DNA of 64,000 nucleotides, from positions 28,013,379-28,077,378 of the forward strand of contig CM032132.1 of assembly GCA_018894105.1 (NCBI GenBank), written 5' to 3'. This document shows, in pieces, positions 22,150 to 33,198 of this stretch (position 1 is the stretch's first letter; each line of letters begins with the position of its first letter). The position numbers and the translations under genes are program-made. Below the pieces are notes generated by a model. It was not told the origin of the DNA. It saw nothing but the letters and a program-made list of their open reading frames with translations, and searched no databases. The stretch comes from Jacaranda mimosifolia (taxonomy: Eukaryota > Streptophyta > Magnoliopsida > Lamiales > Bignoniaceae).

Positions 22150-23296
22150 AAGTACATGTTGCACATCACTAAGAAGTGGCTCACGCCCAGTGCTGAGCTT
22201 TAGTTGGTATGTTCCAACTCCAAGGACTTCCTCTTATGTGCCATTCCTCATAGCAATGTAGTAGCTGCATGCTGGCACTTGATGGCAATCTACATATCCT
22301 GATCAATCTCTCATCACATGTTTTGTTGCTCCTATATCTAAAATCCAACCAAGGAGAGAATTAGCAACTAATACATGTGAGCAAACAAAAGAATTGAGAG
22401 AGCTTTGTATAAGTCTTACCTTTTTTGGCTCAGTGCAGTTATGAGCGAAGTGACCTGTCTTCTTGCAATTAAAGCACTTGACCTTACTTGGGTCTTTATT
22501 TCACCTCTCCTTCCTCGATGTTGCTCATAGCATCGTTGCCTTATGGGGCCAAGTTCTAACTTTGATTATTGCTTTATCTAGCACTAGCTTGCTTGTTGCC
22601 ACGCTTGTCTCTATTGGCTCACGCTGACCAGCATGTGTGACAAGAGCAGCTACTTATACATGTTCTGACTCTCTACGATTAACCTCTAACTTAAGGTGAT
22701 TGGCGATACTGTCGAATATCTTTATTTGCTCATTATGCATTAGCACAAGCTTAACATATCCCCAAGTCTGCTCAGGTAGCGACCTAAGGATGTCCAGAAC
22801 CTATTGTTTGTCTGTGAGCTTACATCCAACATTTTTAAGTTCTCGAATCATATCTTTCATCACATCAAGATGTTGGATCATCGAGTTCTTTGGATCAAGT
22901 ACATACTAGTTGAACTTGAGAGTGATTGCCCACAGTCTAGTAGTTGAGGTGTTGTCGTACGTGACCTTAAATACCTCCCACAACTATGTAGCTATAGGAT
23001 ATTTCTCAAATTCATGGATCAGATTATCGTGCATGTAGCTTAGTATAGTAAAGCGCACTCATATCTTGATCTACCCACATATTGTACGCATCCAAATCGC
23101 AATAATATTGGGTAGTTCGTCCATTTTCTAACTCAACAAGCCTTGGCATAGAAGTGTTGAGATGATCAAGAATCTTTTCTTTGTGCAATAAATACTGATT
23201 TCTATCCCACATTGCATAATTTTGGCCATCAAGTTTGCCGCTACCATGGAGATCAGAAAAAACTGATTGGGTCTCATAACTGTATGACATGCACAT
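22150..23296 (-). pseudogene. Copia-2 gag and protease, disrupted
   Basis: From the 5' side: a gag N-terminal frame at 23,024-23,296 (SGKLDGQNYAMWDRN..., LDAYNMWVDQD), gag remnants to 22,650, an intact CCHC knuckle CFNCKKTGHFAHNC (22,435-22,476), and a protease active site WILDIGATKHV near 22,330-22,360, where the family usually has DxGAT/S. The knuckle binds element RNA; the protease would process the polyprotein. Stops separate the pieces. Confidence 0.8.
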
Positions 23297-23689
23297 TTAT
23301 GTTAGGTACTGGTCTAATATTTTATTTCAAATTCAAGTAAATTTTATTATTCTCTTTAATTCAGTGAAATTGAAATTTTCACCATTAAGGCTGGTAATTA
23401 TCTCCCACTAAAGTAAAAAGTTTAATAAAATTAAAATTTTGGAAATAAAATAACTTTATGTCCATAAACAAATAATTTGAGCGTTTACATTTTGAAAACA
23501 AATTACATAATCACATAGAGAGTTCAGTTCTAATAGAATTCTGTTAGCTAAATTACGTGCTGAAGAAATTCTCATGCTCTTTCATGAAAAATTACCCATA
23601 ATTTTTCACATCAAAGGTAACAACCCAAATTATATAGCTTTTGAATTAACAATTAATGGTAACCAACCATTAGCAATAACCAATTGCAA
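23297..23689 (-). other. Copia-2 5' leader, part adjacent to gag
   Basis: Non-coding, AT-rich sequence between gag and the nested LINE. It would be the untranslated leader of the Copia-2 RNA. No splice or RNA structure recognised. Confidence 0.5.
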
Positions 23690-24953
23690 GTATATAAAAA
23701 ACTTCTAATGCTTTTGCAAATAGGTAACCTTCGATTCCTCCTTATTTTTAATCATGTTCGTGATAAAGACCGGATACTCCAAGATTCTCCCTGGTTGTTT
23801 GACAAGAACCTTATTGTTTTATGCGGTTTGGAGAAGTATGAAGATCCTAAATTGGTGAACTTGGATTTCTCTGATTTCTAGGTTCAAGTTCGTAGTTTAC
23901 CTTTTTTTTAAGAAGTCGATTGACATTGCTTCGCTGATTGGGAACAAAATTAGTTTGTTCAAAGAGTTTGATTCATCTTTTATTTGTCGAAATGGGACTA
24001 ACATATTTCGGATTCGAGTTGGTCTGAATATTACAAAACCCCTTCAACGAGTTGTCTGTATTTTGGGGGGAAACGGGGATAAACATCTTCTTCCTATTCA
24101 ATATGAGAGATTACTCAACTTCTGTTACTTATGTGGTCTCCTGGGTCATCTTTCTAAGGATTGTGAATCCCAGTATGCGGATGATGCTTCTTCTATCACT
24201 TCATCCCAATATGGTCCCTGGCTAAGTGCTTCTCCACTTGGGTTTGGTGCTTCTTCCAGATTTGCCTCTTATTTCTATGACCATGTCCGACAACCTCTTA
24301 TTCCTTCTGCAGTTGGGAAATCAAGTGGTAGGTCTTCTTCTACTCTCCGTGGGGTTGATGTGTTTGGAAAATTTTCTGTTCATCCTTCTTCTCACGGCTA
24401 AGACAAGTCTTGTGATGGGGATAATGATATTACTTCTCCTCATTGTCACTTGTTTGCTATTCCACCTGTCAAGCCACATTATGATTTTCCTGGTGTAGAT
24501 ATGCCTGATCTTGCACTGGACACTGGTTCATCTAAGAATGAATTTACTAGGCCGACCCATAGGACAGGCTCACAATTTCGGCCTCTTAAGGAGAAGGAGT
24601 CTACTTGTCTACAGTCACAAAATGTTTTGCAAGTTAATGAGTCCATTGGAATTATTTCAGCAGCTATTACAAAGATTCCAGATAGTGGCAGTCTATCTCG
24701 GTTACATCCATGCAATTCTCATATCGGCAAATCCGCCTTAATTGATGTTCCTTTACAATCGATTGAGAACAACGCCAATTTGGGTCTGATTGGTAAGCGT
24801 TGTAGGAGTGAGAGGGATTTTACTTTTCGAAGGAGGATTTCACTGTCTACTATCAAGCAGTCTCATAAAACAGGCACGAAGGTTAGTAGTGGTGATGGGC
24901 GACCGAGTAAAAGGATCATGCTTGAGCTATCATCTGGAGAAATTGAGAAATAA
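23690..24953 (+). pseudogene. LINE ORF1 (gag-like nucleic-acid-binding protein), truncated
   Basis: Begins inside the DUF4283 region (IFNHVRDKDRILQDSPWLFD), where full-length proteins have roughly 100 more N-terminal residues. After a stop and frame change it reads VQVRSLP, then a CCHC knuckle CYLCGLLGHLSKDC (24,123-24,164), followed by a low-complexity polar C-terminus to the stop near 24,953. This is the plant L1 ORF1 layout; the protein coats LINE RNA. A frame change also occurs near 24,400. Not functional. Confidence 0.8.
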
Positions 24954-24993
24954 ATTTCAACGGCGGCGACTACTTCGCAGTCCCGCCGATCAC

Positions 24994-25780
24994 CATGAGT
25001 TGTTTCAGTTGGAACTGTTAAGGTTTGGGGAATCCTTGGACAGTTCGGGAATTAAACGATTTAATTTGCTCGCATCATCCCCATGTTATTTTCCTTTCTG
25101 AAACAAAGTTGTCTTCTCTATCTTTTACAAAAATTAGAGATAAATTGGATTTTCATGGAGTCTCAGTTGATACGATTGGATGTTCGGGTGGTCTTGCGAT
25201 ATTTTAGAGGAAGGATATTATAGTTCAACTTCTGTCCTTGTCATCTCGGCATATTGATGTACTTGTCAATCCTAATTCTGATGAAAAAGTCTATAGATTC
25301 ACTGGTTTTTATGGTGAACCAGATACTGCTCGGCGATATTTATATTGGCAGCTACTTCGCCTATTAAGTTCCCAGTCTCCATTGCCATGGTTATGTGCAG
25401 GAGATTTTAATGCCAGTTGAGCTTCGTCCGAAAAATAAGGAGGTTTTGTTATATCACATTCTCAGTCTAAGGCTTTCAGAAATTCCTTATGTGATGCTAA
25501 TCTCAATGATTTGGGCTTCATTGGCTTCCCATTCACATGGTGTAACAGACTAGTCTATCCTAATACTATCCGTGAACATCTTGATAGAGCATGTGCCTCT
25601 TTGTGCTGGTCTCAGAAATTTCCATTCCATCAGGTTCAACATCTTTTTTGTAAACATTCTGACCATTCTCCAATTTTGATTGAATTTGAAGTTCATAGTC
25701 CGATTCTGAAACATAAAGTTAATCATGGCTTCAAGTTTGAATCACTTTGGCTCAAGTATGCTGATTGTGAATAGATTATT
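24994..25780 (+). pseudogene. LINE ORF2 endonuclease domain
   Basis: Apurinic-type endonuclease start at ATG 24,994: MSCFSWNC, a stop codon, then GLGNPWTVREL, the conserved N-terminal motif with one base change to a stop. It continues with HHPHVIFLSETKL (catalytic Glu), a stop near 25,207, CAGDFNAS (Asp/Asn pair), PFTWCN and SDHSPI (catalytic Asp-His). This domain nicks target DNA to prime reverse transcription. At least four premature stops. Confidence 0.88.
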
Positions 25781-27360
25781 GAAGAATCCTGGAAAGCTTC
25801 TAATTGTTATTCAGATCTTGATGAACTTAGTGAATCCATAAATCATTGCCGAGTTGGTCTTATTAGGTGGTCCAAGGGAACGGTTGGGTCAATCAAGAAA
25901 CAGATTGCTTTGCTAAATACTCAATTGGAACATCTTTCCAGGGACACTCAATTTGCTGCCATCTCTTCAAAAATAGTTTCTCTAATGAATGAACTGGAAT
26001 CTTTACTAGATCAGGAGGAGCTTATGTGGAAGCAAAGATCACAGGTTGACTGGATGAAGGAGGGAGACCGCAACACTAGGTTTTTCCATGCTAAAGCTTC
26101 TTCGAGGATGCGTAATAATTTCATATCTAGCTTAAAATCTGAATCTGGAGAATGGTGTCACTCAAGACCTGATCTAGAATCTCTAGTTACGCATTATTTT
26201 CAAAAGTTATACAGCTCTAACTTTTCTTCTGAAGGTGTAATTGATTCTATTATTCAACACCTTTCACCAGCTGTTACTGATGCAGTTAATTCCAAGTTAC
26301 TTGTTCCATTCACAGCTGAGGAAGTGAAGTTAGCTATTACTCAAATGGCCCCTTTCAAAGCTCCAGGTCCTGATGGCTTCCCTCCTTTTTTATATCAACG
26401 ATTTTGGAGGATTGTAGAAAGGCAAGTTGTGTCTTCTGTTTTGGGTTTTCTGAACGATGATAAATATCTGTCTCAACATAACTACACTCATATTGTACTT
26501 ATTCCTAAGGTTAGCAATCCAGAAATGTTGAGTCAATTCAGACCTATCAGTTTGTGCAATGTGACATATAATATAGTCTCTAAGATGATTTCTAATAGGT
26601 TACGACCTTTTATGGATTCTATTATATCTGAGACAGATATAATACACAATCTGCCTTTGTTCCTGGACGACTTATAAGTGATAATGTTCTTGTTGCTTTT
26701 GAGGTAAATAACCATCTGCGCAAGCGACGTTAAGGAAACCTAGGACTTATGGATGTCAAGCTAGATATGGCCAAGGCTTACGATAAGGTTGAGTGGATTT
26801 TCCTGCAGAAAGTATTATTGAAACTTAGGTTTCATACGAAGTTTGTTGATCTTATTATGAAATGCATTACCACAGTTTCTTACTCAGTTGTGCTAAATGG
26901 AGAAAAGTTTGGTTATTTCTTGCCTCAGCGAGGTTTACAGCAGGGAGATCCTCTATCACCTTATTTGTTTTTGTTTTGTACTGAAGTTCTGTGCTCTCTC
27001 CTCAAGAAGATGGAGATGGATAATATGATTTCTGGTATCTCTATCAGTCGCAATGCTCCACGGATTTCTCACTTGTTCTTTGCGGATGACACTCTTCTAT
27101 TTTGTCAAGCAACCCAAGCTATTTTGTCAACCCAACCCAAGCAGGCATCTGGCCAACATATTAATTTGGAAAAATCCTCTATTGTATTCAGCCAAAATAT
27201 AGATTCTGATCTACGAGATAGGATTTCTCATATCTTAGGCATACAAGTAGAAGAAAAACATGATAAATATCTGGGACTCCCGTCGGTTGTTGGAAGATCT
27301 AAGAAGGATATTTTCTCCTATATCCAGGAACGGGTGTGGCAGCGTATTAATAGCTAGAGC
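25781..27360 (+). pseudogene. LINE ORF2 reverse transcriptase domain
   Basis: Plant L1 RT motifs in order: FKAPGPDGFPPFLYQ, HIVLIPKVSNP, QFRPISLCNVTYNIVSKMI, a frame change near 26,640, LDMAKAYDKVEW (catalytic Asp), RGLQQGDPLSPYLF, HLFFADDTLLFCQA (catalytic FADD at about 27,080) and KYLGLPSVVGRSK. The catalytic residues are still present although the frame is broken twice. Confidence 0.92.
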
Positions 27361-29040
27361 AAGAAGTCATTGTCCTCAGCTAGAAAAGAAATTCTTTTGA
27401 AGTCAGTTGTTCAAGCAATACCCACTTATGAAATGAGTTGCTTTAAGCTTCCAAACTGTCTACTTAGGGATATTGAGTCTATGATGGCCTTATTCTAGTG
27501 GAATAATAAAAACCATAGGCGAATTTATTGGTTGAAATGGGAGATTCTTGGTCAAAGTAAAAGAGACGGTGGCATGGGATTTTGTCATCTACGATCTTTC
27601 AATCAGGCTTTGCTTGCAAAACAGGGATGGCAACTGATGAAACGACCAGATTCCTTGTTTTCAAAGCTGTATAAAGCTAAATACTTTCCAGATTGCAACA
27701 TATTTCATATAGCATTGGGATCAAATCCATCCTTTTCTTGGAGAGGTATATGGGAGGCAATATCTCTGCTTCGTGCTGGTGTTAGATGGAGAATTAGGTC
27801 TGGAACTAGTGTACGTATATGGCATGATAAATGGCTCCCTCGTCCCCCACTTTTCAAAGTTTTTTCTCCCTCTAACGTCTTGTCTGCTGATGCTCATGTT
27901 TCCAGTTTGATAGATGCTAATACTGGTTGTTGGAAATCGGATTTCATCAAGCAGGTTTTTTTAGATCCCGATGCTGAGACCATTTTGTGCATTTCGTTGG
28001 GGAGAGGTGACAATTTGGATGAGCTTGTGTGGCATTATTCACATTTCGGACATTTTTCTGGTAAGTCAGCATATTATCTTGCTTTAACCTCCCGAAATAG
28101 AAGATTGGAAGATAGTAGAGGTACTTGCAGCACATTAATCTCTCCAGATTTTCGCTTCATTCGGTCTTGCAAGTCCCTCCCAAGGTCCATCATTTTGTGT
28201 GGCACGCTTATCGTAATATTCTGCCAACAAATTTACTATTGTGTAATAGGAAAACTCAGGGGCAGTCATTTTGTGATATTTGTGAGAATAAAGAGGAGGA
28301 TGTCATTCATTGCTTACTACATTATCATTTCGCACGGCAATTTTGGGCACTTTCACATTTGCCTTCCGTTTCGTTATTTTTTAATGCGAACTCGGTTCTG
28401 GAGTGGTTTTCTAGAGTGTATCAACACTTGGATATACATGATTTTGAATTTTTCCTACTTTGCTGTTGGTTTTTGTGGCATCGAAGAAATATTCAGAAAT
28501 TTGAGGGTACTCAATGGTCTCCTCTACAGCTTGTCCAATCTGCTTCTAGTTTTCTTCACAGATTCAGAGCGGCAATTTTATCTTTTGAGGTGCCAAGAAT
28601 TTTGGTCAACTCTACTACTTGTTGGACTGCTCCTACTGAGGGACAATTCAAAATAAATTTTGATGCTGCTATTTTTAGGGAGCCACAAGCTATTGGTATC
28701 GGCATTGTGGTAAGAGATAGTTTGGGGCGGTGTGTTTCTTGGAGGTCAAAGATTATTCCTCAACTTGTTGCACCGGAGGAAGCTGAAGCTTTAGCAGCTA
28801 AAGCAGCATGTGAAATCTTTCTCATTTCTCTTGTCTAACGTAACGATTGAAGGTGATTGCCAGCAGGTTCTTTGAGCTCTCCAAACTGATGATATGAATC
28901 TCTCTTCTATCGGTCCTATCATTTCAGATGCTAGAAGATGTATTCCAACTGATTGCAATATCTTGTTTCAACATGTTCGGCGTATGGCAAACAAATGCGC
29001 TCACCATCTCGCTAGATAGGCTTATTCTTTATATTGTTCT
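27361..29040 (+). pseudogene. LINE ORF2 C-terminal region: zinc-binding and RNase H
   Basis: After RT comes the usual L1 tail: WRIRSGTSVRIWHDKWLP, then (another frame, from about 28,125) a zf-RVT region PPKVHHFVWHAYRNILPTN with FCDICENKEEDVIHCL, and RNase H starting FKINFDAAIFREPQAIGIGI (first catalytic Asp) and APEEAEALAAKAA (Glu). A remnant ending NKCAHHLAR lies near 29,000. Plant L1 elements often carry this RNase H. Frameshifts at about 28,130 and 28,838 and later stops break it. Confidence 0.85.
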
Positions 29041-29118
29041 CATATTTTTTAGTTAGATGTTCTCAACTATGCCTTGTCACTGGATTCTTAAGTTTTATAT
29101 ATACTTCTGTTTTGCCTC

Positions 29119-29133
29119 AAAAAAAAAAAAAAA
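29119..29133 (+). other. LINE poly(A) tail
   Basis: Uninterrupted run of 15 A directly after the LINE 3' region, then Copia-2 leader resumes (gtaatccgatc). It marks the LINE 3' end and its + orientation. Confidence 0.85.
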
Positions 29134-29883
29134 GTAATCCGATCATGGTTTTGAATTCAAATCAAGAAGATATATGGTACATGCTGATTAATAGGAAATC
29201 AAACTAATTTTTCGTGCTTTTGAATTCAAATCAAACTAATCATGGTTTTGCATGTTGATAAAGAGAAAACCAAACTATGCTGAAGCATAAAAAATATATA
29301 TATATATACCAAAGCATACATAATTAACAACACACTTGCATATTGCTCTTTCAATGTCGTAATGTTTGACCCACAAAATTTTCAAAAATTTCAAGGAGAG
29401 ACTCTTAACTTGTTTTGCATGTAAGTGAGGCTTTGATATATTTAAAAAATTGATCATATATACAATCAAATTTCCATGTCAAGCAAAATTATTTTCAGCA
29501 TATAGAAGGAATTCCCAAGGTCCATCATAAAAAAACGTGCACTCGTATTTTTCATAGCAATTGATTTAACTCTTTTAATGGCAACCAGTCTATTAATTTA
29601 AAATAAAAATGATATTTCATAAAGAAATAAGCTAGTCCGAGGTCTGATCCTACTTTTCATATATGTAAGAACAAGAATGAAAATGACATTGTTGAGTAAA
29701 TACATATTTCCAACAATATTTTTCTTGCTCATAGTAAATTTTGAATTTCAATCTATACATTGAGCATAAAAGTAAATATTCTATCGCATTCAAAAACTGC
29801 GAGATCGTTGAATTTCAATGTATGTACTTAGTATAAAAATAAATATTCTATTGCATTCAAAAATTGCGAGATCGAGCCCTATC
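29134..29883 (-). other. Copia-2 5' leader, LTR-proximal part
   Basis: Non-coding sequence between the LINE tail and the primer-binding site. It has short direct repeats ('gaattcaaatcaa', 'ctattgcattcaaaaa.tgcgagatcg') and a TA microsatellite at about 29,291-29,306. No coding signal. Confidence 0.5.
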
Positions 29884-29896
29884 GGCTTCTATACCA
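29884..29896 (-). promoter_or_regulatory. Copia-2 primer-binding site
   Basis: On the minus strand TGGTATAGAAGCC follows the 5' LTR after one base. It resembles the initiator-Met tRNA complement TGGTATCAGAGCC used by most plant copia elements, with three mismatches. It fixes the element's orientation. Confidence 0.8.
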
Positions 29897-29897
29897 C

Positions 29898-30501
29898 TAT
29901 TGGCAAATCATGATTTAAACATGTAATTACAATTAATCATATAAATCATGATATTAAATATGGGTGGTCCAATGTTACCTTTTTTTATCAACAGAAGACT
30001 TACGAATACCACCATAGAACGAAGCTCGTCTACAAGCCTTGAATGTATACGAACTCCACGTCCTTTAAATTGGAACGACCTTCCATTTCTTCTTCTCGCC
30101 TCGCAGGGTTGCTATTAGAGCTTCCACAAATTTACATACCTTAAACCCTCGGGATTATTTGGTGATACCCCAAGAAAAGATTTAGAAAAATAACTACGAG
30201 TTTGAGAGAGTCTTTTAAGAGTGAATGCTCAAGTTCTGTGTACTAAACTGCTAGGAAGATGGCTTATTTATAGGTGAGTTTTCCAAGAGCCCAATCTAGC
30301 TAGGAGATCTAGATAATATGTATCCCACATAAGGGAGAGTTATCATCCTAGATATTAATGAGTATTATCTATCCACATCTATCCACATCTCTTCACAAGG
30401 AAGAGCTCTAACCCATCAAGAGTTGTGAATCTTTTTGGATGTAGATAAGACCTTTATTCAAATATGGATGTCTATTGGGTCAACAGTCCCAATTCATATC
30501 A
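29898..30501 (-). repeat. Copia-2 5' LTR
   Basis: Direct repeat of 17,332-17,928. The inner TG has become TA (tattggcaaatc). Minus-strand TATA box at 30,265-30,272. A short internal duplication 'atccacatct' distinguishes it from the other LTR. Confidence 0.9.
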
Positions 30502-30506
30502 GAAAC

Positions 30507-33198
30507 AATATATGGACTTTTTCCAAAAGAATTTGAACTCTACGTATCTATATATACATGTACAATGATACATATAGATAAAAAGTAAAAACTAAATGAT
30601 GGGCTTTAAAATAATTGAAGTTTGAAACAAATTATACCATGAATATTCAAAATAATGAATTTTTTAACAAAAATTAAAAAATTAGTTGAACAGAAAGAGA
30701 ATTTAGACATGAAAAAAATAAATAAATGAATTGATAACTTAAAAGAAAAAAATTGAGTGAAAAAATATAAAATGTGAAAAATTTTGAAAAAATAAAAACT
30801 AAATGGCAAACTTTATCAATGGTTGAAGAGTTTTTGCAGCTTAAGATCCAAAAAATCCCTCATTTATTTGAGTCCGATTCTAACTAGAATACTCTTCTAA
30901 TTAGTTATAAATAGACCTTTCAGACACTTACTTAAAAAAACCAACTTGGATTTTCTATTTTGGAGAGTAGAAGTTTCGCAAGAATTTGGGATTTGAAGGA
31001 GAATAAAATGGAGATCAGATTCATTTAAGAATAGAGCTTCTTCTTCTCCCTTTGATTTTCTTTTTAATTCTGGATTTGAGACTATATTTTGTTTTATTCA
31101 TATTTTGTTTGACAATTCAATCATGAACTAATTCATTATTCTAGGATTATATATGATGGATTCTTTTGAATAAATTGATGCATGATTTGCTTCCATGAAA
31201 TTAGTAGCACTTTAAGTTATTTCTTCTATTGTGTGCTTTTTCTATTTGATTGTCTAATCAATAGTCAAGTGCATCATTAAACCCTAGAGGAGTCTTGGAA
31301 GAGAAAATTCAGGGATTGATTGACAATAGAAAGGCTTATGATTAATTATTCAAGTTGATGAATTAATTAATTCGTAAATAGAATAGGAATATACATACTT
31401 GCCCTAGGTAGTTGAGTGGTACAACCATATCAATGATTTAGTTAATTCACATAGGAATATAGGAATTGAATAAATTAGAGATTTGATTGTGGGTAATTCA
31501 GAAAAACCCCATGATTGCATAAGACTGAAAACTAATAAAATGTTATAATTTCTTAGGAAGAAAATTATGTAATCAACTTATTCGATTGATGAAATTATAA
31601 TCCCAGGCTTCTATATCCTGATAAAATTTTAATCAGTAATTTTTTTTCTTATTTTCATTAATTTAGTTTTAATTCCTACATAATTGATTTTTGTTTGAAT
31701 AAAACAAGTGTATGATCAATTAGTAGCGAATAATTTAGTTTATCATGGGATCAACACTTTTTTCATCACTTTATTACTTACTGTAACACATGCACTTGCA
31801 TGACTGTTTGTTTTATTTGTTTTGCACACCAATAAAAGACATAGCAGAAAATCCATGTATGTGTAAACCTTATTATTTAAGTTAAAATAAGCATCTATCG
31901 AGGCTATTGTACATTTTACAAGAAAATCCCAATTACACACTTTTTTATCGTACCACTTGACACTGAGTTACTCATACGACAAGCTAAAACAGAACTGGTT
32001 ACCGAACTTACATTAACAGATGCACCAAACCAATGGACATACATAACAAGCTTAATTATATGTAATAATTTCCATACCGATATGGTAAAGATAAAGGTAA
32101 GCCAACAAAGTGTTATTCCCATCGCATTATCACGGTGCGTGCGCGCAGTGAGTTGTAATCATAAAAAGATTGTTTACGTTTTAAGGAAAGGCTTCGCAAA
32201 GGTCTTAGATGGTTTTTATTTGAAAAACAAGTGTTACTACACTAAAACCATGCTACTATTTTGTTAAGGCTAACATTAGAAATGCAAACAACATTACAAA
32301 AAACAGAACAAGATGCATGTAGCATAGTTGTATGACTAATCATTATACAATAGTTTATCATGTAATAGTTAATAAACATGTATTTTCCAGAAAAACAAAA
32401 TTGTTGAGAGGTACAAGTTAACAATCATGTATTTCCACAAGTGATGAAAGGTGAAAGGAGCATAGAATGAAAAAATGGCCGGTGATGTCCAATGAGCATT
32501 TCACATAAAATTAATCTTTGTGTACGGAAGACTTGATACTTTAATTATTACAATCAATCACACTAATATTGTAATTAAATATGAAATCACAAATGAATAT
32601 CTATATACACCAAATCGAGAGTACCCTAAATATCTTGATTATAAAAATTCATCAACAAAAATCTAGCATACAATATAGGAAAATTTGCATTTTTGGTATC
32701 ATAACTTAGGCCCAATCCCAATTGAATTCTATTCATTTCGAAAGTATCACACTGAATCCCACAATTTAAATTTTTTTTCACATTTGGTCTTGCCTCCCCC
32801 CTTCCATCAACTACTTAACGAGAAATGCACGTGCCATATGCATGGCAGTTAATAGGTGGGTTTTGAGGGAAAAATTGATGGGACTTTAGTTGTGGGACCA
32901 AAAGTGCAAATTTTTTTTAGCACTGTTCATATTTGTATTTTAAACACTTTTTCATGCTTATTTCCAAATTAAAATTTAAAATTTAACAAAAAATATAATT
33001 TTAAATTATATTTTACTCAACAAGTTATTTATAAATTTATATTATATGTAAAATTTAAATTATACTTTATATTCAATTAATTTTAAATAATATCTACAAA
33101 TAAAAGAATTAAAAATAAATTTTAATATAAATTTTAAAATTATAAATTAATTTTTAATTTGAATTTGAATTAAATTTTAATCTTTATAAAATGATATT
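30507..33198. other. AT-rich intergenic DNA with possible LTR relic
   Basis: No gene recognised. About 30,757-30,865 is a copy of the AT repeat at 1,420-1,575. From about 30,870 to 31,760 the sequence has the texture of a Ty3/Tat LTR: 'ttataaatag' near 30,904, a transcript-leader-like stretch, repeated 'gatt/aatta' phrases and the end 'gggatcaaca'. I found no partner LTR and no clear duplication. About 31,760-32,450 has no recognisable content. Confidence 0.4.
32681..32913. mobile_element. MITE-like element with about 27-bp inverted ends
   Basis: The left end aaatttgcatttttggta and the reverse complement of the right end (aaatttgcacttttggtc) match over roughly 27 bp around a 233-bp non-coding unit. 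The left two thirds also match, in inverted orientation, the segment at about 44,905-45,138. No clear target duplication was seen. It could instead be one end of a larger DNA transposon. Confidence 0.5.

Larger units (their letters stand above)
23690..29133 (+). mobile_element. L1-type LINE, 5'-truncated, nested antisense in Copia-2
   Basis: Plus-strand non-LTR retrotransposon with ORF1 (DUF4283-like plus CCHC knuckle), ORF2 (endonuclease, RT, zinc-binding region, RNase H) and a 15-nt poly(A) tail at 29,119-29,133. The start of ORF1 is missing, as expected from incomplete reverse transcription. The exact left edge is uncertain within about 60 bp and I could not find a convincing target-site duplication. 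Premature stops in both ORFs show it is inactive. Confidence 0.9.
17332..30501 (-). mobile_element. Copia-2: Ty1/copia LTR retrotransposon with nested L1 LINE
   Basis: Direct LTRs (17,332-17,928 and 29,898-30,501) are bounded by a perfect duplication gaaac (17,327-17,331 and 30,502-30,506). A primer-binding site next to the right LTR puts the element on the minus strand. Domains run gag (23.2 kb), CCHC knuckle (22.4), protease (22.3), integrase (21.4-21.8), RT (20.2-20.6), RNase H (19.0-20.0). A 5.4 kb LINE sits in the leader, so the element proper is about 7.7 kb, including a 278-bp internal tandem duplication. Many stops and frameshifts make it dead. Confidence 0.92.
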
